64,000 bases of DNA, from assembly GCA_034003955.1 (NCBI GenBank), contig JAVEXO010000010.1, forward strand, positions 5,152-69,151, in the 5' to 3' direction. Position numbers and translations under genes: made by a program. The notes beneath the pieces are model-generated. The model was not told the origin of the DNA. It saw only the letters and a program-made list of their open reading frames with translations, and ran no database searches. Source of the DNA: SZUA-370 sp034003955. GTDB lineage: Bacteria > Spirochaetota > Spirochaetia > Treponematales > UBA12059. This document shows positions 7,540-16,924 of the stretch, piece by piece. Numbering within the stretch: position 1 is the first letter of the stretch; each line of letters opens with the position of its first letter.

Positions 7540-9630
7540 ATGGCTTTCGACATCACGAAGATGCGCAATATCGGTATCAGCGCCCACATCGACTCGGGCA
7601 AGACGACGCTATCCGAGCGTATCCTGTTTTATTGCAATAAGATACACGCAATCCATGAGGTTCGCGGCAAGGATGGCGTTGGCGCTACGATGGACTCCAT
7701 GGAGTTGGAGCGTGAGCGTGGCATTACCATACAGTCGGCCGCCACGAACGTGCAGTGGAAAGATTCCCCCATCAATCTTATAGATACCCCCGGTCACGTG
7801 GATTTTACCATAGAGGTTGAACGAGCCCTCCGTGTACTCGACGGAGCCGTCCTGGTTCTATGCTCCGTCGGTGGAGTACAATCCCAGACGCTTACCGTTG
7901 ACCGTCAGCTCAAGCGCTACCATGTACCCCGCCTGGCCTTCATCAACAAGGCCGACCGTACTGGAGCCAATCCATACCGCGTCAAGAAGCAAATAGTGGA
8001 GAAGCTCGGTCTCAACGCCGCCTTCATCACCCTGCCCATCGGTCTTGAAGACAAGCTGGAGGGCCTGATCGACCTTGTATTGATGAAGGCCGTCTACTTC
8101 GATGGCGAGGGCGGTGTGGATATACGCTACGCAGAAATCCCTGCTCATCTCCAGGAAGATGCCGCCAAGCATCGTGAGGAGCTACTGGACAGCGCTTCCA
8201 TGTTCTCAGACGAACTGGCCGAGGCATATCTTGAAGGCACGGAAACCGTCGAGATGGTAAAGGCCGCCATCCGCAAGGGAACGATCACCGGACAATTTGT
8301 ACCGGTTTTCATTGGCTCCGCCTACAAGAACAAGGGCGTTCAGCTCCTGCTCAACGGCGTCGTCGATTACCTGCCGGATCCTACAGAAGTCAAGAACATA
8401 GCCCTGGACCTCGATGACGGAGAAAAGGAAAACGTTGTTCTATCAGACCCCAAGCTTCCCGTCGTCGCGCTGGCGTTCAAGCTGGAAGATGGACAATACG
8501 GTCAGTTGACATACGTACGCATCTATCAGGGTGAGCTGAGGAAGGGTAGCGAGCTCTTCAACACGCGGGCCCGCAAGAAGTTTAAGGTGGGCCGGCTCGT
8601 GCGTATGCACTCTGCGTCTATGGAAGACATCACAGAAGGTGGTCCTGGCGATATAGTGGCCCTGTTTGGCATAGATTGTGCCTCTGGTGACACCTTCTGC
8701 GACCCTTCAATCAACTTTGCCATGACATCCATGTTCGTACCCGACCCCGTCATATCGCTGGCTATAACCCCTTCTGACAAGAAGAGTTCAGATCAGATGT
8801 CGAAGGCGCTCAACCGCTTTACCAAGGAAGATCCTACCTTCCAGACATTCGTAGACCCAGAAAGCAACCAGACAATCATCAAGGGTATGGGTGAATTGCA
8901 CCTTGAGGTGTACATAGAGCGCATGCGTCGCGAATACAAGTGTGATGTGACGACAGGCATGCCCCAGGTGGCGTACCGCGAGGCCATAAGCCAGCGTGCC
9001 GAGTTTAACTACACGCACAAGAAGCAGACGGGCGGTTCCGGACAGTATGGCCGTGTGGCCGGATACATGGAGCCTAATGCCGACGCCGTCTATGAGTTTG
9101 TAGACTCGGTCAAGGGTGGAGCCATACCAAACGAGTATATCGTCTCCTGCGACAAGGGCTTCAAGGAAGCAACCAAGAAGGGATCTCTCATAGGGTTCCC
9201 CGTTGTAAACATCAGATGCGTCATAAATGACGGTGCAAGCCATCCGGTAGACTCATCAGATATAGCCTTCCAGTTGGCGTCTATCGGTTGTTTCAGGGAA
9301 GCCTACGAGAAGGCCAAGCCAGTCATCCTCGAACCCATCATGAAGGTTGTTGCCGAGGGGCCAGCCGAATTCCAGGGCAATATCTATGCCTCGGTCAATC
9401 AGCGTCGCGGCGTCATAACAGCCAGCACCGAGGAAGCGTCGTTCTGCCGGGTAGAGGCCGAAGTTCCGCTCTCCGAGATGTTTGGTTACTCTACGGTGCT
9501 TCGCTCCATGACTCAGGGCAAGGCCGAGTTCTCGATGGAATTCCTCAAGTATGGCAAGGTTCCAACCAGCGTCTCTGAACAACTCCGCAAGGAATACGAA
9601 GAGAAGCGACGCAAGGAACAAGGCCGATAG
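7540..9630 (+). CDS. fusA: Elongation factor G, spdEFG1-type (mitochondrial EFG1-like)
   Basis: 696 residues, full length. The G motifs are AHIDSGKT (15-22), DTPGH (82-86) and NKAD (136-139), and the five-domain EF-G layout runs to the C-terminus. The G-domain wording (IHEVRGKDGVGATMDSMELE, then ITIQSAATN, VLVLCSVGGVQSQT) matches the mitochondrial EFG1/spdEFG1 subfamily rather than canonical bacterial EF-G. In organisms with spd-type factors, EFG1 drives ribosomal translocation and a separate EFG2 acts with RRF in recycling; the second copy is not in this window. It has its own promoter and a long structured leader. Confidence 0.95.
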   Translation: MAFDITKMRNIGISAHIDSGKTTLSERILFYCNKIHAIHEVRGKDGVGATMDSMELERERGITIQSAATNVQWKDSPINLIDTPGHVDFTIEVERALRVLDGAVLVLCSVGGVQSQTLTVDRQLKRYHVPRLAFINKADRTGANPYRVKKQIVEKLGLNAAFITLPIGLEDKLEGLIDLVLMKAVYFDGEGGVDIRYAEIPAHLQEDAAKHREELLDSASMFSDELAEAYLEGTETVEMVKAAIRKGTITGQFVPVFIGSAYKNKGVQLLLNGVVDYLPDPTEVKNIALDLDDGEKENVVLSDPKLPVVALAFKLEDGQYGQLTYVRIYQGELRKGSELFNTRARKKFKVGRLVRMHSASMEDITEGGPGDIVALFGIDCASGDTFCDPSINFAMTSMFVPDPVISLAITPSDKKSSDQMSKALNRFTKEDPTFQTFVDPESNQTIIKGMGELHLEVYIERMRREYKCDVTTGMPQVAYREAISQRAEFNYTHKKQTGGSGQYGRVAGYMEPNADAVYEFVDSVKGGAIPNEYIVSCDKGFKEATKKGSLIGFPVVNIRCVINDGASHPVDSSDIAFQLASIGCFREAYEKAKPVILEPIMKVVAEGPAEFQGNIYASVNQRRGVITASTEEASFCRVEAEVPLSEMFGYSTVLRSMTQGKAEFSMEFLKYGKVPTSVSEQLRKEYEEKRRKEQGR

Positions 9631-9644
9631 CCATGCTGGGCATA

Positions 9645-9676
9645 CGGGCTGGATATATTCTGGCCCGTTTGCGTTT
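9645..9676 (+). terminator. Probable terminator of fusA
   Basis: CGGGC (9645-9649) pairs with GCCCG (9663-9667) around an A/T-rich loop and is followed by TTTGCGTTTT. The stem is short and the T-run is interrupted, so the call is moderate. Confidence 0.45.
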
Positions 9677-9793
9677 TATGGTTAACAGCCGTATACTTGA
9701 TTTCGTGATACATATGGCGCGGTCCTGCGCGGCCGCTACAGAAAACGGTATGTATACTTCACAAACACACAATAGACATTGTAAGGAGTTCCT

Positions 9794-10498
9794 ATGGTTA
9801 AAGAGGAGCTGATCAAGAAGAGCCCCGTTCGCATCCTCGAAAGAGGGATAGAAGGCGGGCTCAAGGCCGGCAATATAGGCGTCATAGCGAGTCGCAAGGG
9901 TATAGGCAAGACGAGTGTGCTCGTCCAACTGGCTCTGGATAAGCTTATGCAGGGCAAGAAGATTATTCACGTGTCATTTACTACCCACACGAGTTATGTC
10001 ATATCCTGGTATGAGAATATCTTTGCCGAGGTGGCAAAACGCAAGAACCTTGAAGATTTGTCCCTCATTCATGATGATCTCATGAAGAACCGCGTCATCA
10101 TGAATTTCAATCAGGAAGGCGTGAGTACAGAGCAGATACTCAAGTCTCTCCGTGCCATGATAGTAGATGGTGGCTTCGAGGCCGATGCCGTCATAGCAGA
10201 CGGTTTTGACTTTGCCAGGGCAGACCCATCGCATTTTGCAAAGGTTCGAGCCTTTGCCTCCGAGATGAAGCTGGAGTTCTGGTACTCATGCACCATGTCC
10301 GGCGAGGAGCCCTTGCTTGACAAGAAGAATATTCCTGTTATCCTCCGCTCCTTCCTGGATGAAATCACCGTGCTTATAGTCTTGGAGCCAAAGGTTGAAT
10401 ACATCCACTTCGTCGTTGTAAAGGACCACAACCGGATGAATCCCGAGGATCTCAACATAAAACTGGACTCAAAGACGCTTTTAATAGCAGAGGCATAA
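9794..10498 (+). CDS. RecA/KaiC-like P-loop ATPase of unknown role
   Basis: 234 residues with a strong AAGGAG site upstream. The Walker A motif is ASRKGIGKTS (32-41), placed right after a short N-terminal segment (ILERGIEGGLKAGNIGVI), as in KaiC/DnaB-like RecA-fold proteins. A hydrophobic strand ending AVIADGFDFA (about 133-142) fits Walker B. No helicase N-terminal domain, zinc finger or second ATPase domain is present, so it is a single-domain member. It is flanked by apparent terminators and looks monocistronic. Function cannot be assigned; DNA repair, cytoskeletal or signalling roles are all possible. Confidence 0.65.
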   Translation: MVKEELIKKSPVRILERGIEGGLKAGNIGVIASRKGIGKTSVLVQLALDKLMQGKKIIHVSFTTHTSYVISWYENIFAEVAKRKNLEDLSLIHDDLMKNRVIMNFNQEGVSTEQILKSLRAMIVDGGFEADAVIADGFDFARADPSHFAKVRAFASEMKLEFWYSCTMSGEEPLLDKKNIPVILRSFLDEITVLIVLEPKVEYIHFVVVKDHNRMNPEDLNIKLDSKTLLIAEA

Positions 10499-10544
10499 GA
10501 CAGGTCTGTCTCTTTGGACAGGATACTATATGACTATCATATCT

Positions 10545-10576
10545 AAGGAAGGCACCCTGAGCGGGTGCCTTCCTTT
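10545..10576 (+). terminator. Strong hairpin terminator after the ATPase gene
   Basis: AAGGAAGGCACCC (10545-10557) and GGGTGCCTTCCTT (10563-10575) form a perfect 13-bp stem with a 5-base loop. The following T-run is short (TTTGTTG). Confidence 0.7.
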
Positions 10577-10656
10577 GTTGGCGCGGACGACTACAAACAG
10601 AAGTGCATTTCATGCTATGATCGACGAGTCTCAGTATTTAATCATCGTGTCATACA

Positions 10657-10674
10657 GGCACTCTAACGAGTGCC
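10657..10674. promoter_or_regulatory. Perfect inverted repeat upstream of the LarA-like gene
   Basis: GGCACTC and GAGTGCC enclose TAAC, 29 bases before the ATG. No T-run follows, so it is not a normal terminator. It may be an operator or a leader hairpin. Confidence 0.35.
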
Positions 10675-10702
10675 GACTTAAATAAAACCGTAAGGATCGA
10701 CG

Positions 10703-11971
10703 ATGGATATCGACGAATGCGTACATGCGAGCGGATCTGCAACCGCCTCCATATCGGACAAGGCGCTCGCCAGGGATTTCATCGAAGCGCTCGAGAGCAT
10801 TGGCCCCAGACACCGCGTGCTGGCCATTCCGCCTGATGGCCTACGTAGCCAGGGGCGTGCCGATGTGTTGCTCAAGGCAGCCTATGACTATTATGGAGAC
10901 TCGCTAGCCGCCGTCATGCCGGCACTGGGCAGGCATAGACCCATGGGGGATGCCGCAATCCAGGCCATGTATCCAGGTGTTCCGCTTGGCCTATTCAGGC
11001 CCCACGACTGGAAACGTGACGTCATAGAGCTTGGCAGGGTGCCTGATAGTTTTGTCCGTGAGGTCTCAGACAATCGCTGTACCTTCGACTGGCCGGCTCA
11101 GGCCAACAGGCTAGCAGTCAATGGCGGCTTCGATCTTATAATGTCGATTGGCCAGGTGGTCCCTCATGAGTCGGTGGGCATGGCTAACTACAGCGACAAC
11201 CTTTTTATTGGTGTAGGGGGCAAGGAAGGCATAGATAGGGCTCATTGGATCGGTGCCGCCTATGGCATCGAGAACATCATGGGGCGCATAGAGACGCCTG
11301 TCCGTGCCGTCTTGGACCATGCCCAGGAACTCTTTGCCTCATCCATTCCCATGCTCTATGCCCTGACCGTTGTTGGAAGAGGCCAGACGAAGGGCTTGTT
11401 TGTAGGTTCCGGGCGGGATTCTTTTGCCAAGGCGGGAGCGCTGTCATCTGAGGTCAATGTAGAGTACCTGCCCAAGGCAGCCAAAAAGATTGTCGTCTTT
11501 CTTGATCCAGAACGGTACAAGTCAACATGGGTGGGCAACAGGGCCATCTACCGCACCAGGTTGGCGATAGCGGATGGTGGTGAACTCCTCATAGTGGCAC
11601 CAGGCATAGACAGCTTTGGCGAAGACAAGACTATAGACGAAACAATACGTGATTATGGGTACTGTGGCGTGGCAATGGCACGGGAACTCGTCGAGTCAGG
11701 AGAGCTGGCAGGAGAGCTGGCTGGTGCGTCCCATCTGGCCAACGGATCGACCGAAGGCCGCTTCTCTGTGAGCTACGCAGCAGGGGGCCTCTCTAGAACA
11801 GACATAGAGGATGTAGGCTACGACTGGGCGGATTGTCAGGATGCTACCCGCCGCTACGATCCCGAGCTTCTCAAGGATGGTTTCAACGAAGTTGACGGGG
11901 AAGAGATATACTTTGTGAGGGATCCGGCCCTGGGACTGTGGGCTACGAGAGCCAGCCTGGGCAAGGCATAG
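10703..11971 (+). CDS. LarA/DUF2088-family protein (lactate racemase-like)
   Basis: 422 residues. The N-terminal half follows the LarA plan: nucleotide-like loop IPPDGLRSQG, catalytic-type His in ALGRHRPM (H78), and QVVPHESVGM (H155). LarA racemases use a nickel-pincer nucleotide attached to a lysine in the stretch after the second His. Here that stretch reads ANYSDNLFIGVGG and has no lysine at the expected place. The protein therefore belongs to the wider LarA-homologue family and may act on another 2-hydroxy acid, or use the cofactor without the covalent link. It lies 13 bases upstream of moxR and may be cotranscribed with the Bat operon. Confidence 0.65.
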   Translation: MDIDECVHASGSATASISDKALARDFIEALESIGPRHRVLAIPPDGLRSQGRADVLLKAAYDYYGDSLAAVMPALGRHRPMGDAAIQAMYPGVPLGLFRPHDWKRDVIELGRVPDSFVREVSDNRCTFDWPAQANRLAVNGGFDLIMSIGQVVPHESVGMANYSDNLFIGVGGKEGIDRAHWIGAAYGIENIMGRIETPVRAVLDHAQELFASSIPMLYALTVVGRGQTKGLFVGSGRDSFAKAGALSSEVNVEYLPKAAKKIVVFLDPERYKSTWVGNRAIYRTRLAIADGGELLIVAPGIDSFGEDKTIDETIRDYGYCGVAMARELVESGELAGELAGASHLANGSTEGRFSVSYAAGGLSRTDIEDVGYDWADCQDATRRYDPELLKDGFNEVDGEEIYFVRDPALGLWATRASLGKA

Positions 11972-11984
11972 AACGGAGTCGTAC

Positions 11985-12995
11985 ATGGAGCGAGAACAAA
12001 GCCTGGCATGCACCGAGGCTCATGCCCTTATCACTCGGGTCAGATCGGCCATGGCAGAGCGGCTCGTAGGCAAGGACGATATAGTCGATGCCATCCTGAC
12101 GGCATTGATGTCAGACGGCCATGTGCTTCTTGAAGGCGTGCCCGGCCTTGCCAAGACATTGGCCGTTAGAACCTTCGCCGCGGTGGCGGGTCTTTCCTAT
12201 AAACGCATACAGTTTACCCCTGACCTGCTACCAGGAGACGTCACCGGTACGCTGTTTTATGAATCCAGTTCTGGCAATTTTGTGCCGAGGCAAGGGCCAA
12301 TATTCGCCAATATTGTACTGGCCGACGAGATAAACAGGGCTCCTGCCAAGGTGCAGTCGGCCCTGCTTGAAGCGATGGAGGAACGCCAGGTAACGATGGG
12401 CGATCACAGCTTGCCCTTACCCTCTCCCTTCTTCGTACTGGCGACGCAGAATCCCATAGAACACGAAGGAACCTTTCGTCTGCCAGAGGCTCAGCTCGAC
12501 AGGTTCATGCTCAAGGTGCTCGTTGACTATCCAAACGACACCGAAGAACTAGACGTGGTGTTGCGCTATGCTGACCCGCGTCAGCCTGCCTTTAGCTCAA
12601 GAACGATGCAAGCCGTCGTCTCTCAAGGCGATGTTGCCTCGCTACGAGCCGCGGCGGCCTCGGTACGCTTCGAGAAGGATGCCGTGGCCTACGCCATAGC
12701 CGTCGTCAGGGCGACGAGGCCAGGAGCCGACACAAAGGGCTTGCCACAGGCTCTGCGTGAGCTTTCTCGATACATAGAATACGGAGCCAGCCCCCGTGCC
12801 TCCATAGCATTGTACCGCGCATCCAAGGCGTCGGCCCTCCTGTCTGGCAGAGACTACGTATTACCCGATGATGTAAAACGCTCCGCCCTGGCCGTACTCA
12901 GGCATCGGGTAATACCCTCCTATGAGGCGGAAGCCGACCGCGTCGGTGCCGACGCCATAGTCAAGGCTGTCCTCTCGGCCGTTCCGGTGCCCTGA
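11985..12995 (+). CDS. MoxR-family AAA+ ATPase
   Basis: 336 residues. Walker A is GVPGLAKT (51-58), Walker B is IVLADEINRA (about 110-119), followed by the MoxR-typical AKVQSALLEAMEERQVT and the sensor region VLATQNPIEHEGTFRLPEAQ. MoxR ATPases act as chaperones for partner proteins with von Willebrand A domains. The gene opens the tightly overlapping Bat operon; its stop and the start of the DUF58 gene overlap as TGATG. Confidence 0.9.
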   Translation: MEREQSLACTEAHALITRVRSAMAERLVGKDDIVDAILTALMSDGHVLLEGVPGLAKTLAVRTFAAVAGLSYKRIQFTPDLLPGDVTGTLFYESSSGNFVPRQGPIFANIVLADEINRAPAKVQSALLEAMEERQVTMGDHSLPLPSPFFVLATQNPIEHEGTFRLPEAQLDRFMLKVLVDYPNDTEELDVVLRYADPRQPAFSSRTMQAVVSQGDVASLRAAAASVRFEKDAVAYAIAVVRATRPGADTKGLPQALRELSRYIEYGASPRASIALYRASKASALLSGRDYVLPDDVKRSALAVLRHRVIPSYEAEADRVGADAIVKAVLSAVPVP

Positions 12996-13912
12996 TGGAC
13001 GAGGCGTCGCTACGCGAGCGTATACGCCGGCTCGTGTTTGCGGCACCGACGCTATCAGAGGCGTTGGCGTCGGGTAATTTCCGCTCTGTCTTCAAGGGTC
13101 GCGGCATGGACTTCGAGGCCTTGCGTGAATACGAGGCCAGCGATGATGCCCTTCGTATGGACTGGAACGCAACGGCTCGATTCGGCAGACCATACGTAAA
13201 GACTTACAAAGACGATAGGGACCTTACCCTCTACCTCATACTCGATGAGTCTGATTCCATGGACTTTGGGCAACTCCGCAGTAAGCGAGAGACGGCAGCC
13301 CTCGCATCGTCACTTCTGGCCTACGCCTGCTCACTCAACGGAGTTCGTGTAGGCGCCTTGTTTTTTGGTGGAGCGGAGATGGATGGCCGTGTTCCAGCAT
13401 CGGGTCAGGGAGCCGCGAGGGCCCTGATGGAACGGCTAGCATCAGGCTCGGCAAGCCCGTCTGGTTCGGATCGTTCAGACAGATCGCCTAGACCACTCGT
13501 ATCGCACGGTTCTGATCTGGGTTCAGCCTTGACGGCCGCCGCTTCAATACTGAAACGCAGGAGCCTCGTCTTGGTCGTCAGTGACTTCATGACGGCGGGA
13601 TACGCCCTGCCCCTGGCTATGCTCGCCCGCAGACACGATGTTGTGGCCATCCGTGTTTACGATAAACTTGACTCGGCCCCTCCAGCGCTCGGATTTTCAC
13701 TCAGGGTGGCTGACGCCGAATCAGGTGCTCCCAGGCTAGTCGTGCCGCGCTCGGCCGCATACAAGGAAGGGCGACTGCGTTCCGCCAAGGCGGCCAGGCT
13801 GGAATGGCTCGTAGCCCTGTCGGCCTCCAAGGTGCCATACCTGGAGATGGATGCCCAGAGCGATCCTGTAGAGACGCTCGTAAGCTTCTTTGGACGCAGG
13901 AGGCAATCCTGA
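12995..13912 (+). CDS. DUF58 protein with VWA-like fold
   Basis: 305 residues. It has the DUF58 signature (GRGMDFEALREYEASDD, then RFGRPYVKTYKDDRDLTL) and a metal-site motif DESDS (84-88). DUF58 proteins are regular partners of MoxR ATPases in Bat-type operons. No transmembrane segment is visible, so it is probably cytoplasmic. Stop and next start overlap as TGATGA. Confidence 0.85.
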   Translation: MDEASLRERIRRLVFAAPTLSEALASGNFRSVFKGRGMDFEALREYEASDDALRMDWNATARFGRPYVKTYKDDRDLTLYLILDESDSMDFGQLRSKRETAALASSLLAYACSLNGVRVGALFFGGAEMDGRVPASGQGAARALMERLASGSASPSGSDRSDRSPRPLVSHGSDLGSALTAAASILKRRSLVLVVSDFMTAGYALPLAMLARRHDVVAIRVYDKLDSAPPALGFSLRVADAESGAPRLVVPRSAAYKEGRLRSAKAARLEWLVALSASKVPYLEMDAQSDPVETLVSFFGRRRQS

Positions 13913-14886
13913 TGAGTCCGGTTCGATGGCTTGCACTGGCCGCCTCGCTCGTCTGCAGCGGCATGCCGGGTTTGTGTGGATTACCTGCACTGGGCGCTCA
14001 GGCCTACGGTGACGAGGCAAGCCTGGTTTCCCTTGAGTTTAAGCCAGCATCCTTCCTGCCTGGAGACGTGGTCACCATCTATGCGAGACTCGAACCGGGT
14101 GACGTCGAGTGGTCAGAAGCCACGCGGAGCGATGGTTTTCCCGATACCGGTGCCATGGGGCCGCAAGTGCTCTCGGTTTCTATAGAGAAACGATCAGGCG
14201 AGCCGCTCTTGATACTACGTTTCGTGCCATGGAAGGCAGGGCCATCGTATATTCCTGAACTATCGATAGCCGGGCTCCGTATTCCAAGGATTCGTTTTGA
14301 CTGTGAAACCGCCCTGGTTCCTGGGGAAGCAAAGCCACTCCAGGCAATGGCTCAGATGGAGTATCCCGGCATCTATTCAAGGCTGTACATCGTGGGAGGA
14401 GCCCTGATAGTAGCCTGCCTGCTTGGTGTGACCATGCTTGCCAGGATTGGGCCTTATATGAGAGAGCTCAGGGCGCGTCTCGCCTTAGCCAGATCAAGAC
14501 GGGTCTTTGATGAGACACTACGCAGGCTCGCTGAGCGGGGCAGGGGTGCAAGCGTCGGTGCAGACAGCGATGCGGCGGCCTGGGCGGAGCTATGCTCCGC
14601 CGTCAGGCAATTCACGGGTTTGCGCTCTGGTACTGATTGGGGTGCCTTGACCAGCTCGGAGGTAGAGGCATTGCCTGACGACGCCGCCCCCGGCGGCGTC
14701 CGGCCCGACCTTGCCAGGCTATTTGCTGCAGGAGACGCTGTGAGGTTTGCAGGAGACAGGAAGCCGAGTCTCAAGGATGCTCTGGTTCTGGCAGCCTCAA
14801 TAGCCGACAGGCTGGATGCATCAAAAAAGCAGAAGGACCGACCAAAAGACGCAGGCGCAGACGAGTCTGCGCGGAGTGCATCATGA
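13912..14886 (+). CDS. Membrane-anchored Bat-operon protein of unknown family
   Basis: 324 residues from the ATG at 13912, which overlaps the upstream stop; an earlier in-frame ATG lies inside the DUF58 gene. An N-terminal signal peptide (WLALAASLVCSGMPGLCGL) leads a beta-rich extracytoplasmic region of about 120 residues. One transmembrane segment (IVGGALIVACLLGVTMLA) precedes a helical cytoplasmic tail of about 140 residues. This arrangement resembles a short BatD or DUF4381-like component. Its place between DUF58 and BatA implies a role in the same membrane complex. Confidence 0.55.
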   Translation: MSPVRWLALAASLVCSGMPGLCGLPALGAQAYGDEASLVSLEFKPASFLPGDVVTIYARLEPGDVEWSEATRSDGFPDTGAMGPQVLSVSIEKRSGEPLLILRFVPWKAGPSYIPELSIAGLRIPRIRFDCETALVPGEAKPLQAMAQMEYPGIYSRLYIVGGALIVACLLGVTMLARIGPYMRELRARLALARSRRVFDETLRRLAERGRGASVGADSDAAAWAELCSAVRQFTGLRSGTDWGALTSSEVEALPDDAAPGGVRPDLARLFAAGDAVRFAGDRKPSLKDALVLAASIADRLDASKKQKDRPKDAGADESARSAS

Positions 14887-15932
14887 TATCATTCGAATAT
14901 CCGGCCGCACTCGTCCTCTGCCTGTTACCAGCCGTGGCTGCCATCATGGGACGGCTGCGAAAAGGGTCGCGGGGTAGAGCCATACGCCTGCCCCTCGATA
15001 TATGGGCCGGCCCGGCTTCCGAGGATGCGCCATTACCATGGCGCCTAGCCTACGTGGCATCATCAATACTATTCGCACTTGCCTGGTTGTCCCTGTCACT
15101 GGCAGCAGCCGGTCCAGGCCATCAGTCCGATACACAAGCCACAGCTAATACTGGCTTGAATATAGTCTTTGCAATAGACGCCTCTCCTAGCATGGCAGCC
15201 AAGGATCTTGAACCAACCCGCCTGGAGGCAGCGAAGTCTTTCGTACGTGCCTTTGTAGAATCTCCAGATGGCGCAATAGGAGCATCGATAGGACTCGTCG
15301 CTTTTGGCGCGGAGGCTGCCCTTGCTTGCCCTCCGACGACTGACTACGCAACCGTACTACAAAGGCTTGAGACCATAGAGCCAGGCATACTGGGAGACGG
15401 GACGGCTCTTGGGCAGGGACTGGCAAGCGCATTCAGGCAGATAAGCGCAGCTGGTTCCGATAGATCCATTGCCGTGCTCCTAAGCGACGGCGAGGATAAT
15501 GTAGGTCTCATTCACCCTGAGGATGCCGCTCGTTCCTTGGGTCGCCATGGAGCCGGTCTCCTCGTCATAGGAATAGGCTCGCGCGGAGACATACCCATTG
15601 ATTACATAAATCCCAAGACAGGCCAGAGGATGAGTGGAGCATACCGCTCAGGCTTCGACGACCTGTCCATGTCTGCCATAGCCGCCTCGGGTGGTGGGGA
15701 GTATAGGACCGCCACCGATCTAAGCGCACTGGGTTCTCTTTCTGATGAACTAGAAAGCATTGCCCGTGACATGGCTGGCTCTAGCTCCAGTGGCAATGCC
15801 CCGTCCAGAATTTCCAGCGCTCAAGGCGTCTCTACGAGACATGCGTTTGGAGGCAGCCTCTTCTATATTGCCATGGCTTTGGCTGCGGCAGGGTGGGCAC
15901 TACGGCGCCTGGTGATGGGAGGTGTGGCATGA
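14883..15932 (+). CDS. BatA-like von Willebrand A domain membrane protein
   Basis: 349 residues. Two N-terminal hydrophobic segments (residues ~5-23 and ~55-76) lead into a VWA domain with the MIDAS motif DASPS (99-103), a conserved Thr in the next loop (PPTTDYAT) and LLSDGEDN. A C-terminal transmembrane helix follows. BatA proteins present a metal-dependent protein-binding domain at the membrane. The start overlaps the previous stop by 4 bases. Confidence 0.85.
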   Translation: MISFEYPAALVLCLLPAVAAIMGRLRKGSRGRAIRLPLDIWAGPASEDAPLPWRLAYVASSILFALAWLSLSLAAAGPGHQSDTQATANTGLNIVFAIDASPSMAAKDLEPTRLEAAKSFVRAFVESPDGAIGASIGLVAFGAEAALACPPTTDYATVLQRLETIEPGILGDGTALGQGLASAFRQISAAGSDRSIAVLLSDGEDNVGLIHPEDAARSLGRHGAGLLVIGIGSRGDIPIDYINPKTGQRMSGAYRSGFDDLSMSAIAASGGGEYRTATDLSALGSLSDELESIARDMAGSSSSGNAPSRISSAQGVSTRHAFGGSLFYIAMALAAAGWALRRLVMGGVA

Positions 15933-16924
15933 CATCAAACCTTGGCCTGGCGCATCTGCTGTTCCTGCCTCTCATTCCCTATCTCTATCTCCAGATCCGT
16001 TTCATAGCGCGTCTTGGCAGCATGCCCGCCATCATTGGAAGTAAGGTCTTCATGAAGCGCTCTATGCTTAAAAGAAGCATTGCAACCCTGTCTGGCTGCG
16101 TCTTCTGGAGCGCTTGTGCCCTGGCTGCAACCAATGCCCTGAGCATACCTCGCTATGTCTCCGAGCTTGTAACAGGCGCAGAAATAGGCTTTGTCATAGA
16201 TGTATCCAATTCAATGCTGAGCGATGACGCCGGTGGGCAGAGGCTTGAGTCTGCCAAGACCCTCGTATCGCGCCTTGCGGCTTCTGTCGACGGGGCAGGC
16301 CTTTCTGTCGTGGCATTCAGGGGAAGCCCGGTGACGCTCTGCCCCATGACCCGTGATATGAGAGCCTTTAACGATGCCCTGCTCTGGGCTGGCCCATCTG
16401 TAACAAGCGCCGCCGGTTCAGACATAGGCGCCGCAATAGACGAGGCGGCCAGACCATCACTCCAGCCAGGAATTTCCAGGGTCATCGTGGTGCTGAGCGA
16501 CGGCAATGATACGGGTGGCAATGCACAGGCCGCAGCCGAGCGGGCCGCGGCATCCGGTGCTGTCCTGGCCTTCGTCGGCTTTGGCTCACAGAAACCTGTT
16601 CCCGTGCGTGATCCTGACGGTCTCCTGGTGCGGGGTGCCGATGGGCAGGTCATTGAGACTAGACTTGACGGGGCGACCATGCGTGCCTGGGCTAGGGCCG
16701 GCAAGGGACTCTATGTCGGTTTTGATGAATCAAACGCCTATACCAGGATAGCTTCCATCTGTACAGGGGCGGCCCTATCAAAGGGCTTGCGGCGCGATGT
16801 CAGGGTGGAGACAGATGTGTCGCCGGCGCTCGCCATCATCGCCCTTGCATCCCTCGGTCTTGCCCTGCTCCTCTCCCTGCCTCCAGGCACAATCAAGCGA
16901 GGCAGAGGAGGCCGCTATGTCTAA
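15929..16924 (+). CDS. BatB-like von Willebrand A domain membrane protein
   Basis: 331 residues from the ATG at 15929, overlapping the batA-like stop by 4 bases. N-terminal hydrophobic segments (LLFLPLIPYLYLQI and CVFWSACALAATNAL) are followed by a VWA domain with MIDAS motif DVSNS (91-95) and VVLSDGNDTGG. A C-terminal helix (LAIIALASLGLALLLSLP) returns to the membrane. It is a paralogue of the preceding gene, and the pair probably acts together. Confidence 0.85.
   Translation: MTSNLGLAHLLFLPLIPYLYLQIRFIARLGSMPAIIGSKVFMKRSMLKRSIATLSGCVFWSACALAATNALSIPRYVSELVTGAEIGFVIDVSNSMLSDDAGGQRLESAKTLVSRLAASVDGAGLSVVAFRGSPVTLCPMTRDMRAFNDALLWAGPSVTSAAGSDIGAAIDEAARPSLQPGISRVIVVLSDGNDTGGNAQAAAERAAASGAVLAFVGFGSQKPVPVRDPDGLLVRGADGQVIETRLDGATMRAWARAGKGLYVGFDESNAYTRIASICTGAALSKGLRRDVRVETDVSPALAIIALASLGLALLLSLPPGTIKRGRGGRYV

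Noticed and set aside
16153..16704. 183-residue minus-strand frame inside the BatB-like gene
   Set aside because: Ser/Ala/Pro-rich composition typical of an antisense shadow; the sense frame has an intact VWA domain.
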